DNA of 64,000 bases from Nonomuraea rubra (GCF_014207985.1 NZ_JACHMI010000001.1:1533001-1597000), one strand, 5' to 3'; shown: positions 1 to 9,356, counted from the first letter of the stretch. The notes: a model not told the origin generated them from the sequence alone. A program made the numbers and translations.

Positions 1-33
1 TGGCGGCGCGTCGAGCGCTGGCCGGCGTCGTGA
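1..33 (+). CDS. Possible 3' end of a gene entering from the left
   Basis: Frame 1 is open from the window edge to a TGA at 31-33 and reads ten codons ending W-P-A-S. It would be the convergent neighbour of the FadR-type regulator. Ten codons are too few to identify a family, and an open frame this short in high-GC DNA can occur by chance. Confidence 0.2.
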   Translation, partial: WRRVERWPAS

Positions 34-34
34 G

Positions 35-745
35 TCAGCCGCCGATTCTGGCCGTCCGGTTGCGTACGCCCTCGAAGTGGGCGTGCACGGCGGCCACGGC
101 GGCGTCCACGTCGCCCTTGAGCACGGCGGTGTAGATGTCGCGGTGCCGCCTGGCGACGTCGGCGGGCGGCTCGTCGGGGGCGCCGAGCGCGTCGCGGAGC
201 TGGTAGTAGACGTCCCAGAACGCGCCCAGCAGCCGGCTCACCAGGGGGTTGCCCAGCGGGCGGTAGAGGACGTCGTGGAAGAGCCGGTCGGTCTCGGGGG
301 AGACCAGCCCGGCCTGCGCCTCGCTCTCCATCCTGGCCATGACGTCGGCGACCGGCGCCAGGTCCACCTCGGGGCCCAGCTCGATCAGGCGCTGGACGAG
401 GCCGCTCTCCAGGATCTCGCGGATCTCGACGAGGTGGGCGAGGTGGTTCGCGCCGTTCTGGAGGGTGATGCGGCTGTGGAAGGTCAGCTCGTCCACCAGC
501 CCGGCCAGGGACATGCGGCCGACGAACATGCCGAAGCCGTGGCGGATGTCCACGATGCCCACCGCCTGGAGGGCCTTCAGCGCCTCCCTGACCGAGTTGC
601 GGCTGACCTGGAGCTCCTCCATGAGCTCCGACTCGGTGGGCAGGGGGTCGCCCGCCACCAGCCCGCGTCTGACGATGAGGTCCTTGACGCCCTCCTGGGC
701 CTCGACGGCGCGGCTCGGGCGCGCCGGACGCGGGACTGTGGTCAT
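35..745 (-). CDS. FadR/GntR-family transcriptional repressor (FCD domain)
   Basis: Winged-helix DNA-binding protein, expected to repress the divergent transporter and aldolase operon until a small carboxylate or sugar-acid ligand binds. The N-terminal GntR helix-turn-helix (about residues 17-75) contains PLPTESELMEELQVSRNSVR, the usual GntR recognition-helix pattern. The rest is an all-helical FCD ligand domain with a metal-site-like histidine pattern (FHDVLY, RRHRDIY, HAHFEG). An in-frame ATG exists 27 bases upstream, but AAAGGA at 752-757 lies 7 bases before the ATG at 745, so I start there (236 aa). The divergent promoter and a near-perfect palindrome lie between the two genes. The ligand is unknown; a sugar acid is plausible from the neighbouring aldolase. 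Confidence 0.88.
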   Translation of the reverse strand: MTTVPRPARPSRAVEAQEGVKDLIVRRGLVAGDPLPTESELMEELQVSRNSVREALKALQAVGIVDIRHGFGMFVGRMSLAGLVDELTFHSRITLQNGANHLAHLVEIREILESGLVQRLIELGPEVDLAPVADVMARMESEAQAGLVSPETDRLFHDVLYRPLGNPLVSRLLGAFWDVYYQLRDALGAPDEPPADVARRHRDIYTAVLKGDVDAAVAAVHAHFEGVRNRTARIGG

Positions 746-787
746 GAAGAATCCTTTCATCACAGGTAACAATCCGGAAATCTTCCG

Positions 788-817
788 TTGACCTCAAGCC
801 GGGGTGGCAATTAGCGT
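788..817 (+). promoter_or_regulatory. Predicted promoter of the oligopeptide-type ABC operon
   Basis: TTGACC (788-793) and TAGCGT (812-817) are separated by 18 bases and match actinobacterial -35 and -10 hexamers. The expected transcription start is near 824, just upstream of the palindrome at 835-860. Confidence 0.5.
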
Positions 818-834
818 CCACTTTACGCACATCG

Positions 835-860
835 TAGGACATGGGATGTCCCACGTCCTA
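835..860. promoter_or_regulatory. Palindromic operator, probably for the FadR-type repressor
   Basis: Two 12-base arms, TAGGACATGGGA and TCCCACGTCCTA, flank a central TG and differ from perfect symmetry at one position. The site falls about 10-35 bases downstream of the predicted transcription start and 21 bases before the GTG start of the binding-protein gene, an ideal roadblock position. Assignment to the divergent FadR protein is inferred from position and symmetry. Confidence 0.6.
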
Positions 861-881
861 TCCCCTCTTCAGGAGGCAACC

Positions 882-2486
882 GTGAGCTCTGAGTTCAGTC
901 GCCGCGACTTCCTGCGTTACACCGGGGCGACCGGTGCGGCGGCGTTCGTCGCGGCCACGCTCTCCGCTTGCTCCGGAGGCCCGGCCTCGACGGGCTCGGT
1001 CGGCGCCGGATCCAACAAGGACCTCATCACCGCCGTCATCGGGTACGGCAACGACCAGAGCTGGGACCCGACGCAGACCGCCTCGGCCTTCGCCATGGCC
1101 GGCATCAACCACGTCTACGAGGGTCTGCTGGACACCGACCCGATCACGCGCGAGCCCTACCCCGCGCTCGCCACCGCGCTGCCCGCCGACCCGAACGCCA
1201 CCACGTGGAAGTTCACCCTCAGGGACGGCGCCAAGTGGCACGACGGGCAGCCCGTCACGGCCGACGACGTGGTCTTCACCTTCGAGCGGATCCTGGGCCC
1301 CGACAACGTGCTGACCGGCAACTTCTTCAAGTCCTGGCTGCAGGAGGTGAAGAAGGTGGACGACAGGAACGTGGAGCTGGTGTTCAAGTTCCCGTTCCCG
1401 GACGCGGCGCCCCGCCTGACGATCGCGAAGATCATGCCGAAGCACGTCTTCAGCCAGGCCGGCGCGTGGGACCAGGCCAAGGGCGGGAAGGCGGTGGGGT
1501 CGGGGCCGTACAAGCTGACCGCGCACAACCCCAAGTCCAACACCTCGTTCGAGGCGTTCGACGGCTACAACGGCCCGCGGCCCGCCACCGTCAAGCAGAT
1601 GAACTGGCTGACGATCGTGGACGCCGCCGCCCGCGTGGCCAAGATCTCCGGCGGGTCCGCCGAGGCGCAGATCGCCGACAACATCCCGTACGCCAACGTC
1701 GACCAGCTCAAGCAGCAGGGGCTGACGGTCGAGGGCGGCAAGGGCATGAACCACATGTTCCTGATGTTCAACACGGCCACCAAGCCGTTCGACGACGTAC
1801 GGGTGCGCCAGGCCCTGCACTACGCCATCGACAAGCAGAAGATGATCGACGTGGCGCTCAAGGGCCACGGCACCGCCTCCAGCTCCTTCCTCAACGAGGG
1901 GCACCCCGACCACAAGCGGGCCTCCGTCGTCTACGACTACGACCCGGAGAAGGCCAAGGCGCTGCTGAAGGAGGCCGGCGTCGGCAACCTGACGATCAAC
2001 CTCATGGCCGTCAACGTGAGCTGGATCGCCGACTGCCTGCCCACCATCGCCTCCTCCTGGGAGGCCGTCGGCATCAAGACGACGCTGGAGCCGCAGGACA
2101 CCGCCGCGCTGTTCACGAAGATGGACCAGTTCCAGGAGTACCAGGTCGTCGCGGCGGCCTCGAACCCCAACCAGTTCGGCATGGACGCCGACCTGATCCT
2201 GCACTACAACTACGTGCCCGGCGGCCTGTGGATGAAGTACGCCCACTGGGACGGCACCGACGACGCCGAGAAGCTGTTCGCGATGATGGACGAGGCCGCC
2301 AAGGAGACGGACAAGGCCCGGCGCACGGAGCTGATCCACAAATATCTGGACTTCGTGGCCGAGCAGGCGATCCTCTACCCGGTCGTGCACAACGAGCTGA
2401 TGACGGCCTACGACCCGAAGAAGCTCTCGGGCATCCGCGCCCAGCCGTACCCCGGCATCAACCTGCTGCAGGCCAAGAGGACATGA
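882..2486 (+). CDS. Oligopeptide-type ABC transporter substrate-binding lipoprotein
   Basis: Family 5 extracellular solute-binding protein (DppA/OppA type), the ligand-capturing part of the ABC importer encoded downstream. The N-terminus has a twin-arginine signal (RRDFLRY), a hydrophobic stretch and a lipobox LSAC, so export by Tat and lipid anchoring on the outer face of the membrane are likely. The frame is open from an upstream GTG at 804, but AGGAGG at 871-876 sits 5 bases before the GTG at 882, which puts RRDFL at the correct distance from the start (534 aa). The stop overlaps the next start as ATGA, showing translational coupling. The ligand may be a peptide, but such proteins also bind sugars and opines, and the aldolase at the operon end favours a small carboxylate-containing ligand. 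Confidence 0.92.
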   Translation: MSSEFSRRDFLRYTGATGAAAFVAATLSACSGGPASTGSVGAGSNKDLITAVIGYGNDQSWDPTQTASAFAMAGINHVYEGLLDTDPITREPYPALATALPADPNATTWKFTLRDGAKWHDGQPVTADDVVFTFERILGPDNVLTGNFFKSWLQEVKKVDDRNVELVFKFPFPDAAPRLTIAKIMPKHVFSQAGAWDQAKGGKAVGSGPYKLTAHNPKSNTSFEAFDGYNGPRPATVKQMNWLTIVDAAARVAKISGGSAEAQIADNIPYANVDQLKQQGLTVEGGKGMNHMFLMFNTATKPFDDVRVRQALHYAIDKQKMIDVALKGHGTASSSFLNEGHPDHKRASVVYDYDPEKAKALLKEAGVGNLTINLMAVNVSWIADCLPTIASSWEAVGIKTTLEPQDTAALFTKMDQFQEYQVVAAASNPNQFGMDADLILHYNYVPGGLWMKYAHWDGTDDAEKLFAMMDEAAKETDKARRTELIHKYLDFVAEQAILYPVVHNELMTAYDPKKLSGIRAQPYPGINLLQAKRT

Positions 2487-3442
2487 CGCTCGTCGCCCGG
2501 ATGCTGCTGCGGCGGCTCCTCATCCTGATCCCGCTGGTGCTCGGCGTGATCGCGTTCGTGTTCATCGTGATGCGCTTCTCCGGCGTCAAGCCGGAGTACG
2601 CCTACTTCCAGGGCGCGAACCCGACCCCCGAGCAGATCCGCCAGTTCCAGGTCGAGAACGGCCTGCTGGACCCGCTGCCCGTCCGCTACGTGCGCTTCGT
2701 CGCCGACCTGGCGCAGGGGGACCTGGGCACCAGCGTGCTGACCAAGAAGCCGGTCCTGGAGTCCGTGACGACGGCGCTGCCGCTGACATTGCAGCTCACG
2801 TTCCTCGGCCTGGCCGTGGCGGTGGTGCTGTCGCTGGTGTTCGGCGTGACGGCGGCGCTGTTCCGCGACCGGTGGCCCGACCAGGTGATCCGCATGGTGT
2901 CGCTGATCGGGGTGGCGGCTCCGGCGTTCTGGCTGGCGCTGCTGATGATCCAGTGGCTGGCCGTCGGCGAGGGGCTCTTCCCGACCGGCGGCTACATCAA
3001 CCCGGCCGACTCGCTGGCCGGCTGGCTGCAGTCGATGACGCTGCCCGCCCTGTCGCTGTCTCTGCCGATCGCCGCCCAGCTCACCCGGATCATCCGCACG
3101 TCGATGGTGGAGGAGCTGGACCGCGACTACGTACGCACCGCGATCGGCAGCGGCCTGCCCATGATCGTGGTCGTCGGCCGGAACGTGCTGCGCAACGCCC
3201 TGATCAACCCGTTGACCGTGCTGGGCCTGCGCATCGGCTACCTGATCGGCGGCACGGTCGTGATCGAGACGATCTACGGGCTGCCCGGCATGGGCCAGCT
3301 CATGATCAACGCCGTGCGCGACGGCGACCCGGCCGTCGTCCAGGGCGTGGTGCTGACCATCGCGATCGGCTTCATGGTCGTCAACCTGGTCGTCGACATC
3401 CTGTACCTGCTGGTCAACCCCCGCCTCAGGAGTGCCACATGA
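2483..3442 (+). CDS. ABC transporter permease, DppB type
   Basis: Inner-membrane permease of the importer (319 aa). It starts with a short cytoplasmic tail and a first membrane helix (LLILIPLVLGVIAFVFIVM), followed by a long extracellular segment and five further hydrophobic helices, the standard DppB topology. An EAA-like cytoplasmic loop lies around ARTAIGSGLP. Its start overlaps the binding-protein stop (ATGA at 2483-2486), and its stop overlaps the start of the next gene in the same way (3439-3442), so the subunits are probably made in matched amounts. It should pair with the permease half of the fused protein encoded downstream. Confidence 0.92.
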   Translation: MTLVARMLLRRLLILIPLVLGVIAFVFIVMRFSGVKPEYAYFQGANPTPEQIRQFQVENGLLDPLPVRYVRFVADLAQGDLGTSVLTKKPVLESVTTALPLTLQLTFLGLAVAVVLSLVFGVTAALFRDRWPDQVIRMVSLIGVAAPAFWLALLMIQWLAVGEGLFPTGGYINPADSLAGWLQSMTLPALSLSLPIAAQLTRIIRTSMVEELDRDYVRTAIGSGLPMIVVVGRNVLRNALINPLTVLGLRIGYLIGGTVVIETIYGLPGMGQLMINAVRDGDPAVVQGVVLTIAIGFMVVNLVVDILYLLVNPRLRSAT

Positions 3443-5400
3443 GACGTGGACTGACAGAGCGCCTCTCGCGGCCCGGGCTCGGCTTCCGCCGGTTGAAGCC
3501 GCTGTCGTGGATCGCGGTGGGCATCATCGTGGTCGTCGTGGTGGCCGCGCTGCTGGCGCCGTGGATCGCGCCGCACTCGCCGTACTACCAGGTCGTCGCG
3601 GACCCGGCGACAGGAGGCACGGCGGCGGGCGGAGGCCCTTCGGCCGAGCACTGGATGGGGCTCGACAGCGCCAACCGGGACATCCTGTCCCGGCTGCTGT
3701 ACGGGGCCCGCTGGTCGCTCATCATCGGGCTCGGCGCCACCGGGCTGGCCCTGGTGGCCGGCGCGGTCATCGGCGCCGTCGCGGCGACCTCGCGCAGGGC
3801 CGTGGACGAGACCCTGATGCGGGTGCTCGACGTCATCATGGCCTTCCCCGGCATCGCGCTGGCCGCGGTGCTCGTGGCCGTGTTCGGCGGCAGCATCCCG
3901 GTGCTGGTGATGGCCATGGCGTTCCTCTACATGCCGTCCGTGGCCCGGGTCGTGCGGGCCAACGTGATCGCGCAGTACGGCGAGGACTACGTGGCGGCCG
4001 AGCGCATCATCGGCGCCCGCACGCCGCACATCGTCGTCAAGCACGTCGCGATCAACTGCGCCGCGCCCGTCCTGGTGTTCTGCACGGTGATGGTGGCCGA
4101 CGCGATCGTGTTCGAGGCGTCGCTGTCGTTCATCGGCGCCGGCGTGCGCCCGCCGAACCCGTCCTGGGGCAGCGTCATCGCCGACGGCAAGAATCTGGTG
4201 CTGCTCGGCGGCTGGTGGGCCACGGTCTTCCCCGGCCTGCTCATCCTCATCACGGTGCTGGCGCTCAACATCCTGTCCGAGGGCATCTCCGACGCCTGGG
4301 CCGCCCCGGCGGCGCGCAAGGCGCAGGTGCGCAGGGACGACGACGCGTTCGAGCAGGCCCAGCCGGGCTCCGGCGAGGTCGTCGAGCTGCCGGGGCTGGA
4401 GGAGGCCGCGCGCAGGCTCGCCGAGCGGGCCCGCCCGCTGCCGCAGGGCCCGCCGATCCTCGCCGTCGAGCGGCTGCGGATCGGGTTCACCGAAGGCGTG
4501 GACATCGTGGACGGCATCGGCTTCGAGGTGCGCCCCGGCGAGGTGCTCGGCCTGGTCGGCGAGTCCGGCTGCGGCAAGTCGCTGACCGCGCTGACCATCA
4601 TGGGCCTGCAGCCCCGCGACGCCCGGGTCAGCGGCCACGTCCGCTTCGACCAGCGGGAGCTGCTCGCCGAGTCCAGGCGCGCCCGCCGCCGCCTGCTCGG
4701 CCACGAGATGGCGATGATCTACCAGGACGCCCTCTCCTCGCTGAACCCGGCCATGACCATCAAGGCCCAGCTCAAGCAGCTCACCCGGCGAGGCGGCCGG
4801 CGCACCCCCGCCGAGCTGCTCGAACTCGTCGGCCTCGACGCCCGCCGCACTCTGTCGGCCTACCCGCACGAGCTGTCGGGCGGGCAGCGGCAGCGCGTGC
4901 TGATCGCGATGGCGCTCTCGCGCGACCCCAAGCTGATCGTCGCCGACGAGCCCACCACCGCGCTCGACGTGACCGTGCAGGCGCAGGTCATCGAGCTGCT
5001 GCTGAAGCTGCGCGAGGAGCTGGGGTTCGCGCTGATCCTCGTCTCGCACGACCTGGCGCTGGTGGCCGACGTGACCGATCGCGTGGTCGTCATGTACGGC
5101 GGCCAGATCGTCGAGACCGGCGTCACCGCGTCCCTGGTCGGCAGGCCCGCCCACCACTACGCCCGCGGCCTGCTCGGCTCGGTGTTGTCGCTGGAGTCGG
5201 GGGCCGAGCGGCTCACGCAGATCCGCGGCGTGGTGCCGGCGCCGGCCGACTTCCCGCCCGGCTGCCGCTTCGCCGACCGGTGCCCGATGGCCACGGACGT
5301 GTGCCGTACCGAGAAACCGGTGCTGGAAGGGACGGCCACGCACCAGGTGGCCTGCCACCATCCCGCGCAGACGCCGGTGAGGAGCGAGCAGCATGCTTGA
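3439..5400 (+). CDS. Fused ABC permease (DppC) and ATPase (DppD)
   Basis: A single 653-aa chain joins a DppC-like membrane domain (about residues 1-295) to a DppD-like ATPase (about 340-645). The permease half has the long first helix, five more helices and an EAA loop (GEDYVAAERIIGARTPHI). A charged linker of about 45 residues follows. The ATPase half has Walker A GESGCGKS, signature LSGGQRQR, Walker B LIVADEPTTALD and switch His in VSHD, plus the C-terminal oligopeptide-transporter domain with the cysteine-rich PPGCRFADRCP segment. The reading frame is continuous. Such permease-ATPase fusions are known in actinobacterial peptide transporters. The stop overlaps the start of the second ATPase by 8 bases. 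Confidence 0.92.
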   Translation: MRRGLTERLSRPGLGFRRLKPLSWIAVGIIVVVVVAALLAPWIAPHSPYYQVVADPATGGTAAGGGPSAEHWMGLDSANRDILSRLLYGARWSLIIGLGATGLALVAGAVIGAVAATSRRAVDETLMRVLDVIMAFPGIALAAVLVAVFGGSIPVLVMAMAFLYMPSVARVVRANVIAQYGEDYVAAERIIGARTPHIVVKHVAINCAAPVLVFCTVMVADAIVFEASLSFIGAGVRPPNPSWGSVIADGKNLVLLGGWWATVFPGLLILITVLALNILSEGISDAWAAPAARKAQVRRDDDAFEQAQPGSGEVVELPGLEEAARRLAERARPLPQGPPILAVERLRIGFTEGVDIVDGIGFEVRPGEVLGLVGESGCGKSLTALTIMGLQPRDARVSGHVRFDQRELLAESRRARRRLLGHEMAMIYQDALSSLNPAMTIKAQLKQLTRRGGRRTPAELLELVGLDARRTLSAYPHELSGGQRQRVLIAMALSRDPKLIVADEPTTALDVTVQAQVIELLLKLREELGFALILVSHDLALVADVTDRVVVMYGGQIVETGVTASLVGRPAHHYARGLLGSVLSLESGAERLTQIRGVVPAPADFPPGCRFADRCPMATDVCRTEKPVLEGTATHQVACHHPAQTPVRSEQHA

Positions 5401-6382
5401 GCTGAAGGACGTGCACGTCGTGCACAAGGCCCGCTCGGGCGGCCTGCTCGGGCGCGACCGCGTGTACGCGCTGACCGCCGCGAACCTCACCGTGAGCCCC
5501 GGCGAGACCGTCGGCGTGGTGGGCGAGTCGGGATGCGGCAAGTCCACGCTGGCCAAGGTGCTCGTGGGGCTGCAGAGGCCGACCGCGGGCACCGTGACCT
5601 TCCGCGGCAGGGACCTGTGGGGGATGAGGGAGTCCGAGCGGCGCGAGCTGGTCGGTTCCAGCGTGGGAATGATCTTCCAGGACCCGTCCACGGCGCTCAA
5701 CCGGCGGCTGCCCGTCAGGCAGGTGCTGCGCGACCCGCTCAACGTGCACGGCCGCGGCACCCCCGCCCAGCGCGACGCCCGCGTACGGGAGCTGCTCGAC
5801 CTGGTCGGGCTGCCCGCGGGAGCGGCCGACGCGCTGCCCGGTCAGCTCTCCGGCGGCCAGCGGCAGCGCGTGGCCGTGGCCAGGGCGCTGGCACTCGAAC
5901 CCGACCTCGTCGTGGCCGACGAGCCGACCAGCGCGCTCGACGTGTCGGTGCGGGCGCAGATACTCAACCTGCTGCTGGATCTGAAGGAGCGGCTCGGGCT
6001 GGCGCTGGTGTTCGTCTCGCACGACATCCAGACGGTCCGCCGGATGAGCGACCGCGTGGTCACCATGTATCTGGGCAGGATCGTGGAGCGCACGCCCGCG
6101 CCGTCGGTGCCGCTGGGCGCGCGGCACCCGTACACCAGGGCGCTGTTCTCGGCCACGCCCGGGCTGATCTCGCCGATCAACCCGATCCCGCTGGTGGGCG
6201 TCGTGCCGTCGGCCACCAGGCCGCCGAGCGGCTGCCCGTTCCGCACGCGGTGCTGGCGCGCGGACGAGGTGTGCGCGGCCGAGATGCCCGAGGCGACGGT
6301 CGAGGGCGACCACCTGTTCCACTGCCACCATCCGGTGGCGGCCGGGGCGACCGACATCGAACTGATCCAGGAGCGAGTATGA
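5393..6382 (+). CDS. ABC transporter ATP-binding protein, DppF type
   Basis: Second ATPase of the importer (329 aa), expected to form the heterodimer with the ATPase half of the fused protein. It shows Walker A GESGCGKS, signature LSGGQRQR, Walker B LVVADEPTSALD, VSHD and the C-terminal PSGCPFRTRCW cysteine-rich loop typical of DppF/OppF. It overlaps the preceding gene by 8 bases and the aldolase gene by ATGA (6379-6382). All catalytic motifs are intact in both ATPases, so two active sites are expected. Confidence 0.93.
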   Translation: MLELKDVHVVHKARSGGLLGRDRVYALTAANLTVSPGETVGVVGESGCGKSTLAKVLVGLQRPTAGTVTFRGRDLWGMRESERRELVGSSVGMIFQDPSTALNRRLPVRQVLRDPLNVHGRGTPAQRDARVRELLDLVGLPAGAADALPGQLSGGQRQRVAVARALALEPDLVVADEPTSALDVSVRAQILNLLLDLKERLGLALVFVSHDIQTVRRMSDRVVTMYLGRIVERTPAPSVPLGARHPYTRALFSATPGLISPINPIPLVGVVPSATRPPSGCPFRTRCWRADEVCAAEMPEATVEGDHLFHCHHPVAAGATDIELIQERV

Positions 6383-7284
6383 GTTTGTCCGGTGTGATCC
6401 CACCGGTGTGCACCCCGATGACCCCCGAATACGACGTGGACACAGCGTCACTGGTGCGGCTGGTCGATCATCTGATCGATGGCGGGGTGGACGCGCTGTT
6501 CGTGCTGGGCTCCTCGTCGGAGGTGGCGTATCTGACGGACGCGCAGCGGCGGACGGTGCTGGACACCGTGGCCGGGCACGTGGGCGGCCAGGTGCCGGTG
6601 CTGGCCGGGGTGATCGACATGACCACGCCCCGGGTGCTCGAACACGCGCGCGTCGCGGCCGAGGCCGGGGCGTCCGGGCTGGTGGCGACGGCGCCGTTCT
6701 ACACGCGCACGCATCCCGACGAGATCCGCACCCATTTCCGGACGATCGCCCAGCGTGCCGGGCTGCCCGTCTACGCCTACGACCTGCCGGTGTCCGTGCA
6801 CACCAAGCTCAGCGCCGGGCTGGTGCTGGAGCTGGCCGCAGAGGGGGTGCTGGCCGGGCTGAAGGACTCCAGCGGCGACGACGGCGGCCTGCGCGCGGTC
6901 GTCATGGGCCGCGAGGCACCGTTCAGCGTGCTCACCGGCTCCGAGGTGACCGTCGACTCCGCACTGTGGATGGGCGCCGACGGCGTGGTCCCCGGGCTGG
7001 GCAACGTGGACCCGCAGGGGTACGCCGAGCTGTACCGCTGCGCCTCCCAGGGCGACTGGGAGGCGGCCAGGGCCGAGCAGGAGCGCCTGGTCAGGCTGTT
7101 CGAGATCGTCCACGTGGGCGGCGGCCGCATGGGCGGCAGCTCGTCGGGCCTCGGGGCGTTCAAGGCCGCGCTGCACCTGCGCGGCGTCATCGACTGCCCG
7201 ATCACCGCGCTGCCGCAGATCCCGCTGAACGAGGACGAGGTCGCCCGGATCGGCAAGCTGCTCGCCGCCGCCGGGCTCCTCTGA
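6379..7284 (+). CDS. Dihydrodipicolinate synthase / N-acetylneuraminate lyase family aldolase
   Basis: Class I aldolase of the DapA superfamily (301 aa, normal length for a TIM barrel). The Schiff-base lysine is in GLKDSSGD and the catalytic tyrosine in VYAYDLP. The usual phosphate/carboxylate loop GTTGE is replaced by GSSSE. The replacement, the transporter operon and the FadR regulator argue against a lysine-biosynthesis DapA and for a catabolic lyase or dehydratase acting on an imported keto-acid or sugar-acid-derived compound. The exact reaction cannot be read from the sequence. It is translationally coupled to the ATPase gene and ends the operon. Confidence 0.85.
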   Translation: MSLSGVIPPVCTPMTPEYDVDTASLVRLVDHLIDGGVDALFVLGSSSEVAYLTDAQRRTVLDTVAGHVGGQVPVLAGVIDMTTPRVLEHARVAAEAGASGLVATAPFYTRTHPDEIRTHFRTIAQRAGLPVYAYDLPVSVHTKLSAGLVLELAAEGVLAGLKDSSGDDGGLRAVVMGREAPFSVLTGSEVTVDSALWMGADGVVPGLGNVDPQGYAELYRCASQGDWEAARAEQERLVRLFEIVHVGGGRMGGSSSGLGAFKAALHLRGVIDCPITALPQIPLNEDEVARIGKLLAAAGLL

Positions 7285-7303
7285 TCCCACGGGACCTTCT
7301 GGG

Positions 7304-7561
7304 TCAGACGGGACTCGCCAGCTCGGCCACGTCCTTGGCGCCGTCCTCGATCAGTTTCGAGGCCAGGTCCGACAGTGCCCGCCCGGCGGCCAGCTCGTCC
7401 CCGATGCCGGGCACGGGCCGGTCACCCGGGTTGCGGCGGGCGTGCGCCACGCTCTCGTGGCGTTTACCGTCGGGCGTGAACAGCACGGCCGTGGCCGTGG
7501 TCAGAGCGTCGTCGTCATCCTCGCTGATCCAGATCTGCACGTTCCACTGCTTGTACTCCAT
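7304..7561 (-). CDS. DUF1876 domain-containing protein
   Basis: Small protein (85 aa) of the actinobacterial DUF1876 family, recognised from the opening K-Q-W-N-V-Q-I-W-I-S-E-D-D, the central TAVLFTPDGK and the HARRNPGD segment. The family has a compact fold resembling a double-stranded-RNA-binding domain, but no established function. A GTG lies three codons upstream; AGGGAGG eight bases before the ATG at 7561 favours the ATG. It converges on the aldolase gene with only 19 bases between the stops and lies upstream of, and in the same direction as, nothing obvious; catalase follows on the same strand to the right. Confidence 0.75.
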   Translation of the reverse strand: MEYKQWNVQIWISEDDDDALTTATAVLFTPDGKRHESVAHARRNPGDRPVPGIGDELAAGRALSDLASKLIEDGAKDVAELASPV

Positions 7562-7620
7562 GACGACCACCTCCCTACCTCCAGCCTCTCTCTCGGAGGG
7601 GCCGGCGTAAAGGTGAGCGG

Positions 7621-9279
7621 TCAGCGGTCGCCGTGGGCCGCGCGCTCATTCGGCACGCAGTGGGTCATCCTGAGATTGTCGACGTCGCGGGGGCCGTTCC
7701 TGCCCAGCTTGGACAGCCGGCCGCGGTCCTCGTCCGTCAGGTCCTGGCTGCGCAGCGGCTCCAGCCCCGCCACGTCGTCCGGCGTGATGCCCAGCCCCTC
7801 GCCGACGCGCAGCCCCAGGTCGTCTTCGGCGAGCAGGAAGTGCCACACCATGCGCTCCTGGATGACCCGGTCGCACTGCTTGAGGTTGGTGACGAGGTTG
7901 TGGACGAGGTCGTCGCGCTCCCACTCCTCCATGAGCAGGTAACGCTGGCCCGCCTGCACGTAGTCGTTGGTACGCGGAAGGCGCTTGCGGGTGAGGCGGC
8001 CGGTGACGACCGGGCCCACCTCGTCCGGGTGCGGGTAGTGGGCCTCCCGCAGCCCGTCGCGGACCGAGGGCTCGTAGTTGATGTGCGGGCTCTCGCCGGC
8101 CGTGTCGACGAAGTACGTCATCTGGCCGTCCCGCTGGTTGGTACGGCACGGCGCCTTCGTCTGGTTGACCGGCAGCTGCAGGTAGTTCGGGCCGACCCGG
8201 TAACGCTGCGTGTCGCTGTAGGAGAACGTCCGCCCGACCAGCATCTTGTCGTCGGAGAAGTCGAGCCCGTCCACCAGCACGCCGGTGCCGAACGCGGACT
8301 GCTCGTTCTCGGCGAACTGGTTCTCCACGTTGCGGTTCAGCACCAGCCGCCCCACCGGCAGCGCGGGGAAGTCGTTCTCCGGCCACACCTTGGTGTCGTC
8401 GAGCGGGTCGAAGTCCAGCTCGGGGTGCTCGTCGTCGCTCATGAGCTGGACCAGCAGCTCCCATTCCGGGTAGTCGCCGCGCTCGATCGCGTCGTGCAGG
8501 TCCTTGGTGGCGTGGCCGAGGTCGTGCGCCTGCACGGCCGCCGCGTCCGCCTCGGTCATGCTGCGTACGCCCTGCTTCGGCATCCAGTGGTACTTCACCA
8601 GGAACGACTGGCCGTCCTTGTTGACCCACTTGTAGGTGTTCACCCCGAAGCCCTGCATGTGCCGGTAGTCGGCCGGGATGCCGCGCGGGCTGAACAGGTT
8701 GACCAGCATGTGGAGGGACTCGGGGGTCTGCGACATGAAGTCGAAGATCCGGTTCGGGTCCTGCCGGAAGGTGACCGGGTCCGGCTTGAGCGCGTGGATG
8801 ACGTCGGGGAACTTGATCGCGTCCCTGATGAAGAAGACCGCCAGGTTGTTGCCGACCAGGTCCCAGTTGCCGTCCTCGGTGTAGAACTTGATGGCGAAGC
8901 CGCGCGGGTCGCGGGCGGTCTCGGCCGAGTCGCGGCCGCCGATCACGGTGGAGAAGCGCACCGCGACCTCCGTGCGCTTGCCCTCCTGCTGGAAGAGCTT
9001 GGCGCGGGTGTAGCGGTCGATCGGCTCGTCGCCGAGCCTGCCGTACGCCTCGAAGTAGCCGTAGCTGAGCGTGCCCCTGGCGTGCACCACGCGCTCGGGG
9101 ATGCGCTCCCGGTCGAAGTGGCTGATCTTCTCCAGGAACTGGTAGTTCTCCAGCGTCGCCGGGCCCCGCGGGCCGATCGTGCGCTGGTTCTGGTTGTCGT
9201 AGACAGGATGCCCCTGCCGGTTGGTGAGCACCTCGCGCTGGTCCTCAGGACCCGAACCCATGCCCGAAACGTCTGTCAT
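7621..9279 (-). CDS. katA: Catalase (haem, clade of monofunctional catalases)
   Basis: Cytoplasmic enzyme that splits hydrogen peroxide to water and oxygen. Active-site signature [15 protein letters not shown] contains the distal histidine (about residue 66), the distal asparagine is in GNNLAVFF, and the proximal tyrosine haem ligand is in [14 protein letters not shown]. At 552 aa it is longer than typical small-subunit catalases but lacks the flavodoxin-like C-terminal domain of the 700-aa class. GGAAGGAA lies 7-8 bases before the ATG. It stands alone, with no peroxide regulator next to it; the BlaI-type regulator on its right is on the same strand but reads as a separate gene. Confidence 0.96.
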   Translation of the reverse strand: MTDVSGMGSGPEDQREVLTNRQGHPVYDNQNQRTIGPRGPATLENYQFLEKISHFDRERIPERVVHARGTLSYGYFEAYGRLGDEPIDRYTRAKLFQQEGKRTEVAVRFSTVIGGRDSAETARDPRGFAIKFYTEDGNWDLVGNNLAVFFIRDAIKFPDVIHALKPDPVTFRQDPNRIFDFMSQTPESLHMLVNLFSPRGIPADYRHMQGFGVNTYKWVNKDGQSFLVKYHWMPKQGVRSMTEADAAAVQAHDLGHATKDLHDAIERGDYPEWELLVQLMSDDEHPELDFDPLDDTKVWPENDFPALPVGRLVLNRNVENQFAENEQSAFGTGVLVDGLDFSDDKMLVGRTFSYSDTQRYRVGPNYLQLPVNQTKAPCRTNQRDGQMTYFVDTAGESPHINYEPSVRDGLREAHYPHPDEVGPVVTGRLTRKRLPRTNDYVQAGQRYLLMEEWERDDLVHNLVTNLKQCDRVIQERMVWHFLLAEDDLGLRVGEGLGITPDDVAGLEPLRSQDLTDEDRGRLSKLGRNGPRDVDNLRMTHCVPNERAAHGDR

Positions 9280-9356
9280 CGCACCGTTCCTTCCCCCGGA
9301 CGAGATCTTCCCCGCCTGCCCTCAAGGCCGGAGCGGAAACGGGCAAAGGTTGCTCC

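Noticed and set aside
3274..5760. 828-aa minus-strand open frame across the ABC genes
   Set aside because: Low-complexity Arg/Ala/His composition, no motif and no ribosome site; the plus strand has strong transporter motifs throughout.
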